A stretch of DNA of 64,000 nt from Burkholderia ambifaria (GCF_001443045.1 NZ_LKPJ01000012.1:177123-241122); one strand, 5' to 3'. Shown: positions 1 through 8,933, counted from the stretch's first letter. Numbers and translations: made by a program. Notes: generated by a model not told the origin, from the letters alone.

Positions 1-644
1 GTGCGCTCGCCGCCTCGCGGGGTAAAGCGCCAGCGTTCATGTATCTGCTCGCTCCATACGTACCGAAGGCAGTTGTGCCGCCGCAGATCCTCAATTTTGG
101 TCGGTGCGCCATGCCGTTCGAGGTAGGACGGCGCGGCACACAATGCGCGCCGGTTGTTGTCGACCAGTTTCATGGCCAGAAGCGACGAATCCGGCAGCGC
201 TCCGTAGCGCACGACTGCATCCAGCGGCTGGCGGATCAGGTCGGCCGCACGGTCGCTCATTTTCAGGTGCAGCGACAAGCCAGGGTGCCGGTGCTGAAAG
301 TCATCCAGCCACGGCAACAGCAGGTTTCGACCAAAGTCAGACGGAGCGGACAGCCGCAGCGGGCCGGACAGTGCCCCCCGGCTGTTTGCCAGGGCCTGCT
401 GGCCTTGCTCCAGCGCACCAATCATGACCCGCGCATGCGGCAGGTAACGCTCTCCAGCCTCCGACAATTGCATGCTTCGCGTGGACCGCGTGAACAAGCG
501 CGTGTCCAGCGCCTTCTCGAGCCGCTGCACCGATGCACTCGCGTGTGCCGGCGCGATATTCAGCTGGCGCGCCGCCTCCGAGAAGCTGCCGTAATCCACC
601 GTGTGCACGAAGATCTGGACGTCATCGAGTCGAATCATTTTCAT
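1..644 (-). CDS. LysR-family transcriptional regulator (C-terminus cut by window start)
   Basis: DNA-binding regulator. Read on the minus strand, the frame is open from an ATG at 644 (a second ATG at 638) to the window edge, 214 codons. The first ~60 residues are a LysR winged helix (starts MKMIRLDDVQIFVHTV, then SFSEAARQLN and RLEKALDTRLFTRSTR). After a linker, SGPLRLSAPSDFGRNLLLPWL begins the substrate-binding domain. The family is usually ~300 aa, so about 85 residues lie outside the window. It diverges from the oxidoreductase at 736, with 91 bp between, the usual LysR-target arrangement. The inducer cannot be read from sequence. Confidence 0.9.
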   Translation of the reverse strand, partial: MKMIRLDDVQIFVHTVDYGSFSEAARQLNIAPAHASASVQRLEKALDTRLFTRSTRSMQLSEAGERYLPHARVMIGALEQGQQALANSRGALSGPLRLSAPSDFGRNLLLPWLDDFQHRHPGLSLHLKMSDRAADLIRQPLDAVVRYGALPDSSLLAMKLVDNNRRALCAAPSYLERHGAPTKIEDLRRHNCLRYVWSEQIHERWRFTPRGGER

Positions 645-735
645 TGAAATGACGAAAGTGTTTGGGCTCGCCGGATATTTATCCGCATATCGACGAAAGA
701 TAGCATGGTCTCAATCACCCTTGGAGACCACGTGT
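645..735. promoter_or_regulatory. Divergent promoter region with two inverted repeats
   Basis: This 91-bp gap separates the LysR gene and the oxidoreductase. It holds CGGATA-N2-TATCCG at 672-685, a candidate LysR operator. It also holds TGGTCTC-N11-GAGACCA at 706-730, whose right arm contains the likely GGAG ribosome binding site (723-726) of the gene at 736. The second repeat has the T-N11-A geometry of LysR boxes, but as RNA it could also pair and hide the ribosome binding site. The repeats are seen directly; their function is inferred. Confidence 0.5.
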
Positions 736-1749
736 ATGAAAGCCATCGGCTTCTATCAGAACCATCCCGTCAGCCACCCGCACGCGCTGCAGGATATCGA
801 GCTGCCCACGCCGGAACTGCGCGACCACGATCTGTTGGTGGAAGTCAAGGCGGTATCGGTCAACCCGGTCGATACCAAAATTCGGCGCAGTGGAGATATT
901 CCTGAAGGCGGTGCCCGCATCGCCGGCTGGGACGCGGCGGGAATCGTCCGCGCGACCGGTCCGCTGGCCACGCGCTTCAAGGCAGGCGACCGTGTCTGGT
1001 ACGCGGGCGACATCAAGCGACCCGGCAGCAACAGCGAACTGCACGCCGTGGACGAACGCATCGTCGGACCCATGCCGACATCACTGGATTTCGCAGAGGC
1101 CGCTTCATTGCCGCTGACCACGATCACCGCGTGGGAGCTGCTGTTCGACCGTCTGCGTGTTCAGGCAGCGGACCCGGCCGACCACAACGTGCTGCTCGTG
1201 ATCGGAGCGGCGGGCGGCGTCGGCTCGATTCTGACCCAACTGGCACGTGAGCTGACCGGTATGACCGTCATCGGCACGGCCTCGCGACCGGAAACCCGCG
1301 AGTGGGTGCTGGCTCATGGCGCGCACTACGTCCTCGATCACCATCAACCCTGGGCAACCCAGTTGGCCGCGCTCGGTATCGAGCACGTCACCCATGTTGC
1401 CGGGTTGAACAACAGCGCTGCCTATGTGACTCAAATCGCCGCCGTGCTGCGCCCGGAAGGCCAGTTCGCCCTCATCGACGATCCGGTGGGTCTCGACATC
1501 GGGCCGTTCAAGGGGAAATCCATCTCGATTCACTGGGAACTGATGTTTACCCGCGCGATGTTCACCACCGACACCCTCGCACGGCAACACGCCTTGCTGC
1601 GCCGCGCGGCGCAGCTGGTTGACCAGAGCCGCCTCAAGCACACCCTGACCCGACGCATTGACGGCATCAACGCCGCAGGTCTCATCGAAGCGCACGCGCT
1701 GGTCGAGGCCGGCAACATGATCGGCAAGGTCGTCGTCGCCAACCATTGA
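736..1749 (+). CDS. Zinc-type alcohol dehydrogenase-like / quinone oxidoreductase (MDR family)
   Basis: NAD(P)H-dependent oxidoreductase of the medium-chain dehydrogenase/reductase superfamily, 337 aa, cytosolic. The N-terminal GroES-like fold shows VKAVSVNPVDTKIR and a GWDAAGIV turn. The nucleotide-binding Rossmann motif is GAAGGVGSI near residue 160. No structural-zinc cysteine cluster is visible, which fits the zinc-type subfamily that does not in fact bind zinc. The open frame extends upstream, but the ATG at 736 follows GGAGACC and matches the family start (MKAIGFYQ). It diverges from a LysR gene and is followed after 24 bp by a GlcG-like gene, so the two are probably co-transcribed under that regulator. 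The substrate is unknown. Confidence 0.87.
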   Translation: MKAIGFYQNHPVSHPHALQDIELPTPELRDHDLLVEVKAVSVNPVDTKIRRSGDIPEGGARIAGWDAAGIVRATGPLATRFKAGDRVWYAGDIKRPGSNSELHAVDERIVGPMPTSLDFAEAASLPLTTITAWELLFDRLRVQAADPADHNVLLVIGAAGGVGSILTQLARELTGMTVIGTASRPETREWVLAHGAHYVLDHHQPWATQLAALGIEHVTHVAGLNNSAAYVTQIAAVLRPEGQFALIDDPVGLDIGPFKGKSISIHWELMFTRAMFTTDTLARQHALLRRAAQLVDQSRLKHTLTRRIDGINAAGLIEAHALVEAGNMIGKVVVANH

Positions 1750-1773
1750 ACCCTTCTGATAACGGACATCAAC

Positions 1774-2199
1774 ATGACATCGCCAATCATCAGCACGACA
1801 ACGATCAGCCTGGAAGCCGCGCAAGCATTGATTGCCGAAGCGCGCCGCGCGTGCGCCGCACGAGGATTCGCCGCGACAATTGCGATTACCGATGCAGGCG
1901 GTCACCTGCGCGCTTTCGAGCGCGCCGATACCGCCCCGTTCCTGACTGTCGACGTCGCCATCGACAAGGCATGGACCGCCGCGTCATTCGGCATGGCCAC
2001 GCACCAATGGAATCAGTACATGGCCGAACCTGCCGTTGCCCCGCTGGCGCACCTTCCGCGGCTGATGCCGGTCGGCGGTGGCGTACCGATCTTTTACGAA
2101 GGGCGTCTGGTCGGGGGCATCGGTGTTTCTGGCGGAACATCGGCTCAAGACCACGAGGCCGCTGAGGAAGCGCTGCGCCACGCCGGGTTTAACCAGTAA
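1774..2199 (+). CDS. GlcG/HbpS (DUF336) family protein
   Basis: Small single-domain protein of 141 aa with the GlcG/HbpS fold. Visible family features are ISLEAAQALIAEARRAC at the start, IAITDAGGHLRAFERAD, the hydrophobic core around ASFGMATHQW, and a glycine-rich end PVGGGVPIFYEGRLVGGIGVSGG. Members bind haem or small ligands and often sit beside oxidoreductase genes; no enzyme activity is established for most. It lies 24 bp after the oxidoreductase on the same strand, so it probably belongs to the same operon. Confidence 0.86.
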   Translation: MTSPIISTTTISLEAAQALIAEARRACAARGFAATIAITDAGGHLRAFERADTAPFLTVDVAIDKAWTAASFGMATHQWNQYMAEPAVAPLAHLPRLMPVGGGVPIFYEGRLVGGIGVSGGTSAQDHEAAEEALRHAGFNQ

Positions 2200-2656
2200 C
2201 GATCGCCTTGCCGTCAATCGACAAACGTTCCACAAAGGCGGAACCGTTGCGCGTGAGGGACCGGCCCGGACGGCCGGATCACTCCGATAATTGTCGTTGA
2301 AGCTCTGGCGGCTCGAACGACGGCTTCGGGTCGATAACTGCGAATCCCGAGAAGCGTGAGCGTAGGTTTGAGCACAGGTTTACGCGTTGAGCCTCGTCAG
2401 ACACGGCGCAGGCACTGCTGCACCAGCAATCCCCGCAGTGTCATCAGCCGGCGTGCGGCAACAATCCGCGCAACGACTGTCCAGTTTCCGTACACATGAC
2501 CGCGAACGCCCCACGATCGGCGCGGGCGCGGCGGGTGGGAAGAAACCCGGATAGCCCCGTTTCGCCGCCCCCACCTACCCTCGCGCGCATGCCGGTCGAC
2601 ACCAAAGCGCCAAGCAACGCCCGATCCGGCCGACCGAAATTTCCTCAGGAGCGTAC
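2200..2656. other. Intergenic stretch, no gene recognised
   Basis: 457 bp between the GlcG-like gene and the aldehyde dehydrogenase. Open frames here are short and have no family character on either strand. The last part must hold the promoter of the dehydrogenase pair. The ribosome binding site AGGAG at 2647-2651 is the only element I can assign. Confidence 0.5.
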
Positions 2657-4129
2657 ATGGATAGCAGCAGCAACACGGCACTGTTCGACGCCGACGTCTG
2701 GCGCGGCAAGACTTTCACCGGGCACTGGCACGCGAGCCCGCACACGGCCGACGTGATCGAACCGGCGACCGGCAACACGCTCGGCCGCATCGGCCTCGCG
2801 GATAGCGCGGCCATCGCCGACGCGTCGGCCGCCGCGCAGCGCGCGCAGCCTGCGTGGTTCGGCCTGCCGTACGACGAGCGCGCGGCGGTCCTGCGTCGCG
2901 CTGCGGCCGTCGCCGAAACGCACTTCGATGCGATCGTCGACTGGCTCGTGCGCGAAAGCGGCTCGACGCGCGCGAAGGCGTCGTTCGAAACCGCCGTCAC
3001 GATCAAGGCCCTGCACGAGGCGGCCGGGTTGCCATCGCGCGCAGCCGGCGAAGTGCTGCCGTCGACGCCCGGCCGGCTGTCGCTCGCGCGGCGCCGCCCG
3101 CGCGGCGTGGTCGGCGTGATCTCGCCGTTCAACTTCCCGCTGTACCTCGCGGTGCGCGCGGTCGCGCCGGCGCTCGCGCTCGGCAACGCGGTCGTGCTGA
3201 AACCCGATCCGCGCACCGCCGTGTGCGGCGGCGTCGCGATCGCGCGCGTGTTCGAGCTCGCCGGCTTGCCGCAAGGCGTGCTGCACGTGCTGCCCGGCGA
3301 CGGCGCGACCGGTGCGGCGCTGGTCGCCGATCCGCACGTCGCGATGATCCAGTTCACCGGCTCCACCGCGGCCGGACGCAAGGTCGGCGAAGCGGCGGGC
3401 CGCTACCTGAAGAAGGTGTCGCTCGAACTCGGCGGCAAGAACTCGCTGATCGTGCTCGACGACGCCGATCTCGACCGCGCCGTCGCCAACACCGCCTGGG
3501 GCGCGTATCTGCATCAAGGCCAGATCTGCATGGCCACGGGCCGCGTGCTCGTGCAGCGCGCGATTCACGATCGCTTCGTCGCGAAGCTCGTCGAGAAGGC
3601 GCAAGGCCTGCGCGTCGGCGATCCAGCGACCGCGGACGTCGGCCTCGGCCCGCTGATCAATGCCGCGCAACGCGACCATGCGGCGAACCTGGTCGACGCG
3701 GCCCGTCGCGCGGGCGCACGCGTCGAGACGGGCGGCGGCCATCGCGGCCTGTTCTTCGAGCCGACCGTGCTGAGCGGCGTCGCGCCGGGCAATCCGGCGT
3801 TCGACGAGGAGATCTTCGGGCCGGTCGCGATCGTCGTGCCGTTCGATACCGACGAAGAGGCGATCGCGCTCGCGAACCAGACCGAATACGGGTTGTCGAT
3901 GGCGATCCTGTCCGCCGACGTCGGCCGCGCGCTCAGGATCGGCGAGCGGTTGAACACCGGCCTGCTGCACATCAACGACCAGACGGTCAACGATGAAGTG
4001 ATCAACCCGTTCGGCGGTGTCGGCGCATCGGGCAACGGCTCGAGCATCGGCGGCAGCGCGAACTGGGAAGAATTCACGCAGTGGCAGTGGCTGACCATCA
4101 AGGGCGACGCGCCGTTGTATCCGCTTTAA
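2657..4129 (+). CDS. Aldehyde dehydrogenase, benzaldehyde dehydrogenase type
   Basis: NAD(P)-dependent oxidation of an aldehyde, probably aromatic, to the acid. 490 aa, full length for the ALDH superfamily. Visible are the cofactor region PFNFPLYLAVRAVAPALALGN, the FTGSTAAGRKVGEAAG motif, the catalytic-base Glu257 in LELGGKN and the nucleophile Cys291 in GQICMATGR. The C-terminal EIFGPVAIVVPF is typical. The wording of these motifs is closest to XylC/AreB-type benzaldehyde dehydrogenases. The ATG at 2657 follows AGGAG. Gene 4156, an aryl-alcohol dehydrogenase, starts 26 bp downstream; together they would convert benzyl-type alcohols to acids. Confidence 0.88.
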   Translation: MDSSSNTALFDADVWRGKTFTGHWHASPHTADVIEPATGNTLGRIGLADSAAIADASAAAQRAQPAWFGLPYDERAAVLRRAAAVAETHFDAIVDWLVRESGSTRAKASFETAVTIKALHEAAGLPSRAAGEVLPSTPGRLSLARRRPRGVVGVISPFNFPLYLAVRAVAPALALGNAVVLKPDPRTAVCGGVAIARVFELAGLPQGVLHVLPGDGATGAALVADPHVAMIQFTGSTAAGRKVGEAAGRYLKKVSLELGGKNSLIVLDDADLDRAVANTAWGAYLHQGQICMATGRVLVQRAIHDRFVAKLVEKAQGLRVGDPATADVGLGPLINAAQRDHAANLVDAARRAGARVETGGGHRGLFFEPTVLSGVAPGNPAFDEEIFGPVAIVVPFDTDEEAIALANQTEYGLSMAILSADVGRALRIGERLNTGLLHINDQTVNDEVINPFGGVGASGNGSSIGGSANWEEFTQWQWLTIKGDAPLYPL

Positions 4130-4155
4130 CGAAGGCTTTAACAAGGAGACCGACC

Positions 4156-5283
4156 ATGTACACGGAAAACGATACGCGCGCCGTCACCGCGGCCGTCGCA
4201 CGCGCGGCCGGCGCACCGTTCTCGATCGAATCGGCCCGGATCCGCGCGCCGCGCGGCGACGAGGTGCTGGTGCGCGTCGTCGCGACGGGCCTGTGCCACA
4301 CCGACCTGATCGTGCGCGACCAGTACTACCCGGTGCCGCTGCCGGCCGTGCTCGGTCACGAGGGCGCCGGCGTGGTCGAGGCAGTCGGCCCGAACGTGAA
4401 GACGCTCGCCGCGGGCGATCACGTCGTGCTCACCTACGGCGCGTGCGGCCACTGCACGTCGTGCGTCGGCGGTCACGGTGCGTATTGCCGGCAGTTCTTC
4501 GCGCTGAATTTCGGCGGCGCCGACGCCGACGGGCAGACCGCGATCCGCGACGCCGCCGGACAACCGCTGCACGATCATTTCTTTGCGCAGTCGTCGTTCG
4601 CGAGCTATGCGCTCGCCCGCGAGAACAACGCGGTCAAGGTGCCGAAGGAGGCGCCGCTCGACCTGCTCGGGCCGCTCGGCTGCGGCATCCAGACCGGTGC
4701 GGGCGCGGTGATCAACTCGCTCGCGGTGCGCACGGGCAGCAGCTTCGCGAGCTTCGGCGCGGGGGCGGTCGGCATGAGCGCCGTGATGGCCGCACGGATC
4801 GCGGGCGCCACCACCATCATCGCCGTCGACATCGTGCCGTCGCGGCTCGCGCTGGCATTGGCGCTCGGCGCGACGCACGCGATCAACAGCAAGGAAGTCG
4901 ATGTCGTCGACGCGATCCGCGAGATCACCGGCGGCGGCGTCGATTTCGCGCTCGAATCGACCGGGCTGCCGGCCGTGCTGTCGCAAGGGATCGACGCGCT
5001 CGGCTCGCGCGGCACGATGGGCGTGGTCGGCGCGCCGAAGCTCGGCACCCGGGCGGAATTCGACGTGAACAGCCTGCTGCTCGGCGGCCACACGATCCGC
5101 GGCATCGTCGAAGGCGACAGCGTGCCGCAGATCTTCATTCCGCAGCTCGTGCAGCTGTATCTGCAAGGGCGGTTTCCGTTCGATCGGCTGGTGAAGTTCT
5201 ATCCGCTCGAACAGATCAACCAGGCGGCGGAAGACAGCAGCAAAGGCATCACGCTCAAGCCGATCCTGCGCTTGCCGCATTGA
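4156..5283 (+). CDS. Zinc-dependent aryl-alcohol (benzyl alcohol) dehydrogenase
   Basis: NAD-dependent oxidation of an alcohol to an aldehyde, 375 aa, class III-like zinc MDR family. Catalytic zinc ligands are Cys47-His48 (GLCHTD) and His68 in the GHEGAG motif. The structural zinc loop GACGHCTSCVGGHGAYC follows. The Rossmann motif is GAGAVGMSAV and the cofactor acidic residue lies in IIAVDIVPSR. The true start is the ATG at 4156, preceded by AAGGAG at 4143-4148; the longer upstream frame has no ribosome binding site. It works with the aldehyde dehydrogenase 26 bp upstream. Benzyl/aryl specificity is inferred from resemblance to XylB/AreA and from the pairing. Confidence 0.88.
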   Translation: MYTENDTRAVTAAVARAAGAPFSIESARIRAPRGDEVLVRVVATGLCHTDLIVRDQYYPVPLPAVLGHEGAGVVEAVGPNVKTLAAGDHVVLTYGACGHCTSCVGGHGAYCRQFFALNFGGADADGQTAIRDAAGQPLHDHFFAQSSFASYALARENNAVKVPKEAPLDLLGPLGCGIQTGAGAVINSLAVRTGSSFASFGAGAVGMSAVMAARIAGATTIIAVDIVPSRLALALALGATHAINSKEVDVVDAIREITGGGVDFALESTGLPAVLSQGIDALGSRGTMGVVGAPKLGTRAEFDVNSLLLGGHTIRGIVEGDSVPQIFIPQLVQLYLQGRFPFDRLVKFYPLEQINQAAEDSSKGITLKPILRLPH

Positions 5284-5290
5284 GCCCAGG

Positions 5291-5315
5291 CGTGCCGCCG
5301 GCCGTCGGCGGCACG
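5291..5315 (+). terminator. Hairpin after the dehydrogenase pair
   Basis: A perfect 10-bp stem, CGTGCCGCCG with CGGCGGCACG and a 5-base loop, begins 7 bases after the alcohol dehydrogenase stop. No T-run follows, so intrinsic termination is uncertain; it may stabilise the 3' end instead. Confidence 0.4.
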
Positions 5316-5424
5316 CGGCGGCGCTCCGGTGGGGACGACAATACCGCGCTTCGGGCGCCGGGCTATATTACGCATTCGCGCGACACGCCGGGCCGCCCCG
5401 CCCGGCCCGGACATTCGACCCCAA

Positions 5425-6606
5425 ATGGAATCCAGCGTGAATACGGCTCCCGAATCCCTTGCCCGGCCGGTCGACCTCGACCGGCTCCGCGTCCGCTTCG
5501 CGGCGGGCGAGCCACTGCCCGAAACCGCGTTGCCGGCCAGCGTCGCGCGCTCGTGGGCGCGTTCGCGCGATGCCGGGCTCCGGCCGTGGGAAACCGCCCG
5601 CTACGAAATGCAGCGCGAGCGCGACGAATCGCGCGCGGACCGGCAACTGACCCGCTGCGTCGCGCAGGAAATCGAGCAGCTGTGGGCTGCGTTCGGCGGC
5701 AGCGACTGGACGATCTTCTGCGTCAATCCGCGCGGCACGATCGTCCATGCGCGGCGCAGCCCGCAGTGCGGCGACACGCTGCTGACGCCGATCGTCGCCG
5801 GGCGCCGGATCGTCGAACCGAACGTCGGCACGACCGCGCCGAGCTGCGTGATTCACGACGGGGCCGAGGCCGTCGTCGCGGGTGCGCAGCACTATCTCGA
5901 CGAGTTGTCGCGGGTGTTCTGTCTCGCGGTGCCGCTGGTCGGCTTCGATGGCGAAGTGATCGGCGCGCTCGACATCACCGGCATCGGCCGGCGCAACGTC
6001 GTGCAACTGCGCGAGCAGTTCCGGCATGCGGCGCTGTCCGCCGAGCAGCGGCTGTATGCGCTGCTGCGCGACTGCCATCTGCTGCACGTGCAATACGATC
6101 CGCGCTGGCTCGGCACGCCGCTCGCCGGCGTCGTCGCGCTCGACGAAGCGGGCCGCGTGCGCGCGGTGAGCCGGCTCGCGCGCCAGATGCTCGATCTCGC
6201 GCCCGAGGGGCCGGTCGCACGGTGCGATCTCCGGCAACTGTTTCCCGGTGCAACGCCCGCGCAGCAGCGTCGTTTGCTGACGCCGGCGCGCACGCCGCAG
6301 CGAATCGCGCGCGACGATGGTAGCCACGTATGGGTGCGCACCGTGCGCGCGCCGCTCGATCGGGCGACGATGGCGCGCCACGCCGATGTGCTCGAGGACG
6401 CCGCCGACGCGTGCAACGCAGCGCCGGCCGCGACCCCGCACGCGAGCTTGCACGAACAATCGCTCGACGCGATCCGCCGGGCGCTCGGCGAGCACGACGG
6501 CAACGTGTCGGCGGCCGCGCGGCAGCTCGGCATTTCACGCACGACGCTGTATGCGAAGCTCAGGCAGCTCGATGCGGCGGGGCTCGGGATTGGCGGGCCG
6601 CATTGA
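5425..6606 (+). CDS. GAF-domain regulator with Fis-type HTH, lacking the AAA+ module (AcoR-like)
   Basis: Transcriptional regulator of 393 aa. The N-terminal part (ASVARSWARSRDAGLRPWE) is the AcoR-type leader. A GAF sensor follows at about residues 60-210 (NVGTTAPSC...LVGFDGEVIGALDITG). The C-terminus is a Fis helix-turn-helix, NVSAAARQLGISRTTLYAKL. The AAA+ sigma-54-interaction domain (GAFTGA, Walker A) normally between GAF and Fis in AcoR is absent, so it cannot open sigma-54 promoters itself. The ATG at 5425 (MESSVNT) is chosen; an upstream frame exists without family support. It follows the alcohol dehydrogenase by 141 bp and probably controls that pair. Confidence 0.82.
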   Translation: MESSVNTAPESLARPVDLDRLRVRFAAGEPLPETALPASVARSWARSRDAGLRPWETARYEMQRERDESRADRQLTRCVAQEIEQLWAAFGGSDWTIFCVNPRGTIVHARRSPQCGDTLLTPIVAGRRIVEPNVGTTAPSCVIHDGAEAVVAGAQHYLDELSRVFCLAVPLVGFDGEVIGALDITGIGRRNVVQLREQFRHAALSAEQRLYALLRDCHLLHVQYDPRWLGTPLAGVVALDEAGRVRAVSRLARQMLDLAPEGPVARCDLRQLFPGATPAQQRRLLTPARTPQRIARDDGSHVWVRTVRAPLDRATMARHADVLEDAADACNAAPAATPHASLHEQSLDAIRRALGEHDGNVSAAARQLGISRTTLYAKLRQLDAAGLGIGGPH

Positions 6607-6613
6607 CGCGGCG

Positions 6614-6704
6614 TTCGGCGTTCGGCGTTCGGCGTTCGGCATTCGGCATTCGGCATTCGGCATTCGGCATTCGGCATTCGGCATTCGGCATTCGCCATTC
6701 GGCA
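6614..6704. repeat. Tandem 7-bp repeat, 13 copies
   Basis: Thirteen head-to-tail heptamers: three TTCGGCG, then TTCGGCA units, with one variant TTCGCCA at 6691. It starts 8 bp after the regulator's stop and ends 70 bp before the ompW stop, in a convergent gap. Seven is not a multiple of three, but no gene is affected. The array is a likely length-variable locus. Confidence 0.9.
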
Positions 6705-6773
6705 TGAAACGATGGCGGCCACGCCGCCCTCCTCCCGTCCTTGCAAGCGGATCGCCGCCGCAGCCTCACCCGG

Positions 6774-7496
6774 TCAGAATGCGTAATTGACCGACACCAG
6801 CGTGACGAGCGGATCCAGCGTGATCTTCGCGACGCTCTTGACCACGGCACCGTTCGGCAGCCGGGTGCTCAAATTGGCTTTCGTCCCGAACGGCAGGTAC
6901 GACACGGAAAGCCCGGCCGACCAATGCTTGTCGAACTGGTAATTCAACCCGGCATTGAAGACCGGCGACCATGCGCTGTCTACGTCCGCACTCGTCGACA
7001 GGCCTGTCGTCGCCCCGTGCGTCAATTGCGCGCTCAACGCCTGCTGGAACGCGGGACCGACATGCGCATTGGTGAACCAGATGTAGCTGACGCCGATGCC
7101 GAGATAGGGTCTCCATCGGGCATCCGCGCGGCCGAAATAATATTTCAGCAGCAGCGCCGGACTCCACTGGCGGACATCGCCGAGCGGATTGATCGCCGCG
7201 GCGGAAAGCACACCCGTTCCCGAGAACTTGAATTTCGGCGGAATGCCGGCGACCGTCTCCACCGCGATGTTGTCGGTCAGGAAATGCGTAAACGTCATGC
7301 CGAGCGTGTCGGCGTTATCGACGCTCGCGCCCGTATCGGGCACCGCGTGCCCGCCGATTTCGAGCGGATCGCTCGAGGTTTGAGGGGCGATTCGCAACCA
7401 GCCCATTCCGATCACGTTGCTTCCCGCGGACTGCGCATGCGCTGCCGCGCTCGCCACCAGCATGGCGGCAGCCGCCGCCAGTTTCATCGACTTCAT
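6774..7496 (-). CDS. ompW: OmpW-family outer membrane protein
   Basis: Eight-stranded outer-membrane beta-barrel, 240 aa. A Sec signal peptide (KLAAAAAMLVASAAAHAQ) covers the first ~22 residues. The barrel shows GMGWLRIAPQ, GMTFTHFLTDNIAVETVAG, LLLKYYFG, RPYLGIGVSYIWF and an aromatic C-terminal end NYAF, as OMP assembly requires. The ATG at 7496 follows GGGAGATACC. OmpW proteins form narrow hydrophobic channels; placement next to aryl-alcohol genes would fit uptake of hydrophobic substrates, which is inference. It is convergent with the GAF-Fis regulator. Confidence 0.9.
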   Translation of the reverse strand: MKSMKLAAAAAMLVASAAAHAQSAGSNVIGMGWLRIAPQTSSDPLEIGGHAVPDTGASVDNADTLGMTFTHFLTDNIAVETVAGIPPKFKFSGTGVLSAAAINPLGDVRQWSPALLLKYYFGRADARWRPYLGIGVSYIWFTNAHVGPAFQQALSAQLTHGATTGLSTSADVDSAWSPVFNAGLNYQFDKHWSAGLSVSYLPFGTKANLSTRLPNGAVVKSVAKITLDPLVTLVSVNYAF

Positions 7497-7742
7497 CAGA
7501 CGGTATCTCCCTATTTATTGTCTCGACACGGGTGCGTATGCCGACCGTGGCGTGCCGCCACTATGGCGGCCGACCGGGGCTTTGGAAATGTTTGAAACGG
7601 ACGCGAAAATTGTCCGCGTTCGCTACCACACGGAACCTGCGGATTGACGTAACGTGGTCACTGCGGACGCGGCCTGCGAAGCATCGATGCCCGGCATTGC
7701 CCGATTCCAGGCCGCGACGAGAACCGACGACCTGATTCAGAG

Positions 7743-8888
7743 ATGAGCAGCAGCACCATGCGATTGAACCCGACGCAAGCCGGCCCTGGCGCCGGCTTGC
7801 CGTCGTCGCCGGTCGATCTGGCCACCCTGTCGGAAAAACGCGCATCGCCGTCGAAGCTCGCGGCGCTGATGGAAGTCGCGGCGCATCTGGCGCTCGACAC
7901 GTCCGCGGTGCTCGCCGGGACCGATCTCACCCCGAACGACGTGTCGAACCCGTTCACGCTCACGTCGGCGCAACAATTCCTGACGGCCGTGCGCAATGCG
8001 CTCCGGCACTATTCCGGCTCCGACCTGGGCGTGCGGGTCGGCAGGTTGCTGCATGCATCGAGCTACGGGCTGTACGGGTATGCGACGCTGTGCGCCGAAA
8101 CGCTCGGGCAGGCGTTCGATGCGGTGGTCCGGTTCCACCGGCTCGCGAACGGCTTGCTCGGCATTCGCTGGGGCATAGAAGGCGAGGAAGGCGATCTGGC
8201 GTCCTGGCATTTCCCTGCCCGCGAAGACGTGGTGCTGCCCGAACTCGACGCGCGGCTATACGCGTTTCTGCTCGACATGCAGTTCATTCTTCACGCGACA
8301 TTCGTCAAGGACGTGATGGGATCGTGGTGCGTGCCGGTGCGCGCACAGTTTGCATGCGAACCACCGGCCCATGCGACATTGCTTGCCGAAGCGCTCGACT
8401 GTCCGGTTGCATTCGATCAGGATTGCCATGTGTTGAGCTATCCCGCCGCGTGGCTGTCGCGGGCGCCGCAGCTTGCCCACCCGATCACGGCGGCCCAGGT
8501 CTCGCGGCACTGCGCGCAGTTGCTCGACGAACTCCAGGACCGCTCCGGGATCACGCTTCGCGTCTACGACGAACTGACGCGCATCCCCGGCAGATTCCCG
8601 GACATCGACGCGATCGCCGGGACCCTCCACATGACTTCAAGGACACTGCGCCGCAAGCTCGACGCCGCAGGCACGTCCTACAACGAACTGCTGACGGGCG
8701 TGCGCAGGGCGCTGGCGATCGACTATCTCGGCACGACCGCGCTGAGCACCGAAGACATCGCATCGGTATTGGGATTCAGCGACGCCGCGAGTTTCCGGCA
8801 TGCATTCAAGCGCTGGACCGGCCTGACGCCGAACGAGGTGCGCGGCAACGCGGAGCCGGCGCCGCGGCCGTGGAGCACGGCGGGTTGA
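7743..8888 (+). CDS. AraC-family regulator with N-terminal arabinose-binding-type domain
   Basis: Transcription regulator of 381 aa. Residues ~40-240 are the OruR/ArgR-like ligand domain (LAALMEVAAHLALDT, DLGVRVGRLLHASSYGLYGYA). The C-terminal ~100 residues are the AraC double helix-turn-helix, with IAGTLHMTSRTLRRKL and the second-helix signature IASVLGFSDAASFRHAFKRWTGLTPNEVR. The ATG at 7743 lacks a strong ribosome binding site; ATG 7758 is an alternative. It diverges from ompW with 246 bp between, so it may regulate ompW, but no operator was identified. The ligand is unknown. Confidence 0.85.
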   Translation: MSSSTMRLNPTQAGPGAGLPSSPVDLATLSEKRASPSKLAALMEVAAHLALDTSAVLAGTDLTPNDVSNPFTLTSAQQFLTAVRNALRHYSGSDLGVRVGRLLHASSYGLYGYATLCAETLGQAFDAVVRFHRLANGLLGIRWGIEGEEGDLASWHFPAREDVVLPELDARLYAFLLDMQFILHATFVKDVMGSWCVPVRAQFACEPPAHATLLAEALDCPVAFDQDCHVLSYPAAWLSRAPQLAHPITAAQVSRHCAQLLDELQDRSGITLRVYDELTRIPGRFPDIDAIAGTLHMTSRTLRRKLDAAGTSYNELLTGVRRALAIDYLGTTALSTEDIASVLGFSDAASFRHAFKRWTGLTPNEVRGNAEPAPRPWSTAG

Positions 8889-8905
8889 CGCCGCCATTGC
8901 GGCGT
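8888..8905 (+). terminator. Short hairpin between convergent genes
   Basis: ACGCCGC-CATT-GCGGCGT, a 7-bp stem overlapping the last base of the AraC gene's stop, followed by TATCG rather than a T-run. It lies between the AraC gene and the oppositely oriented MFS gene. Weak as an intrinsic terminator. Confidence 0.35.
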
Positions 8906-8933
8906 TATCGTCGGCATGGCCGATGAACAGGCT

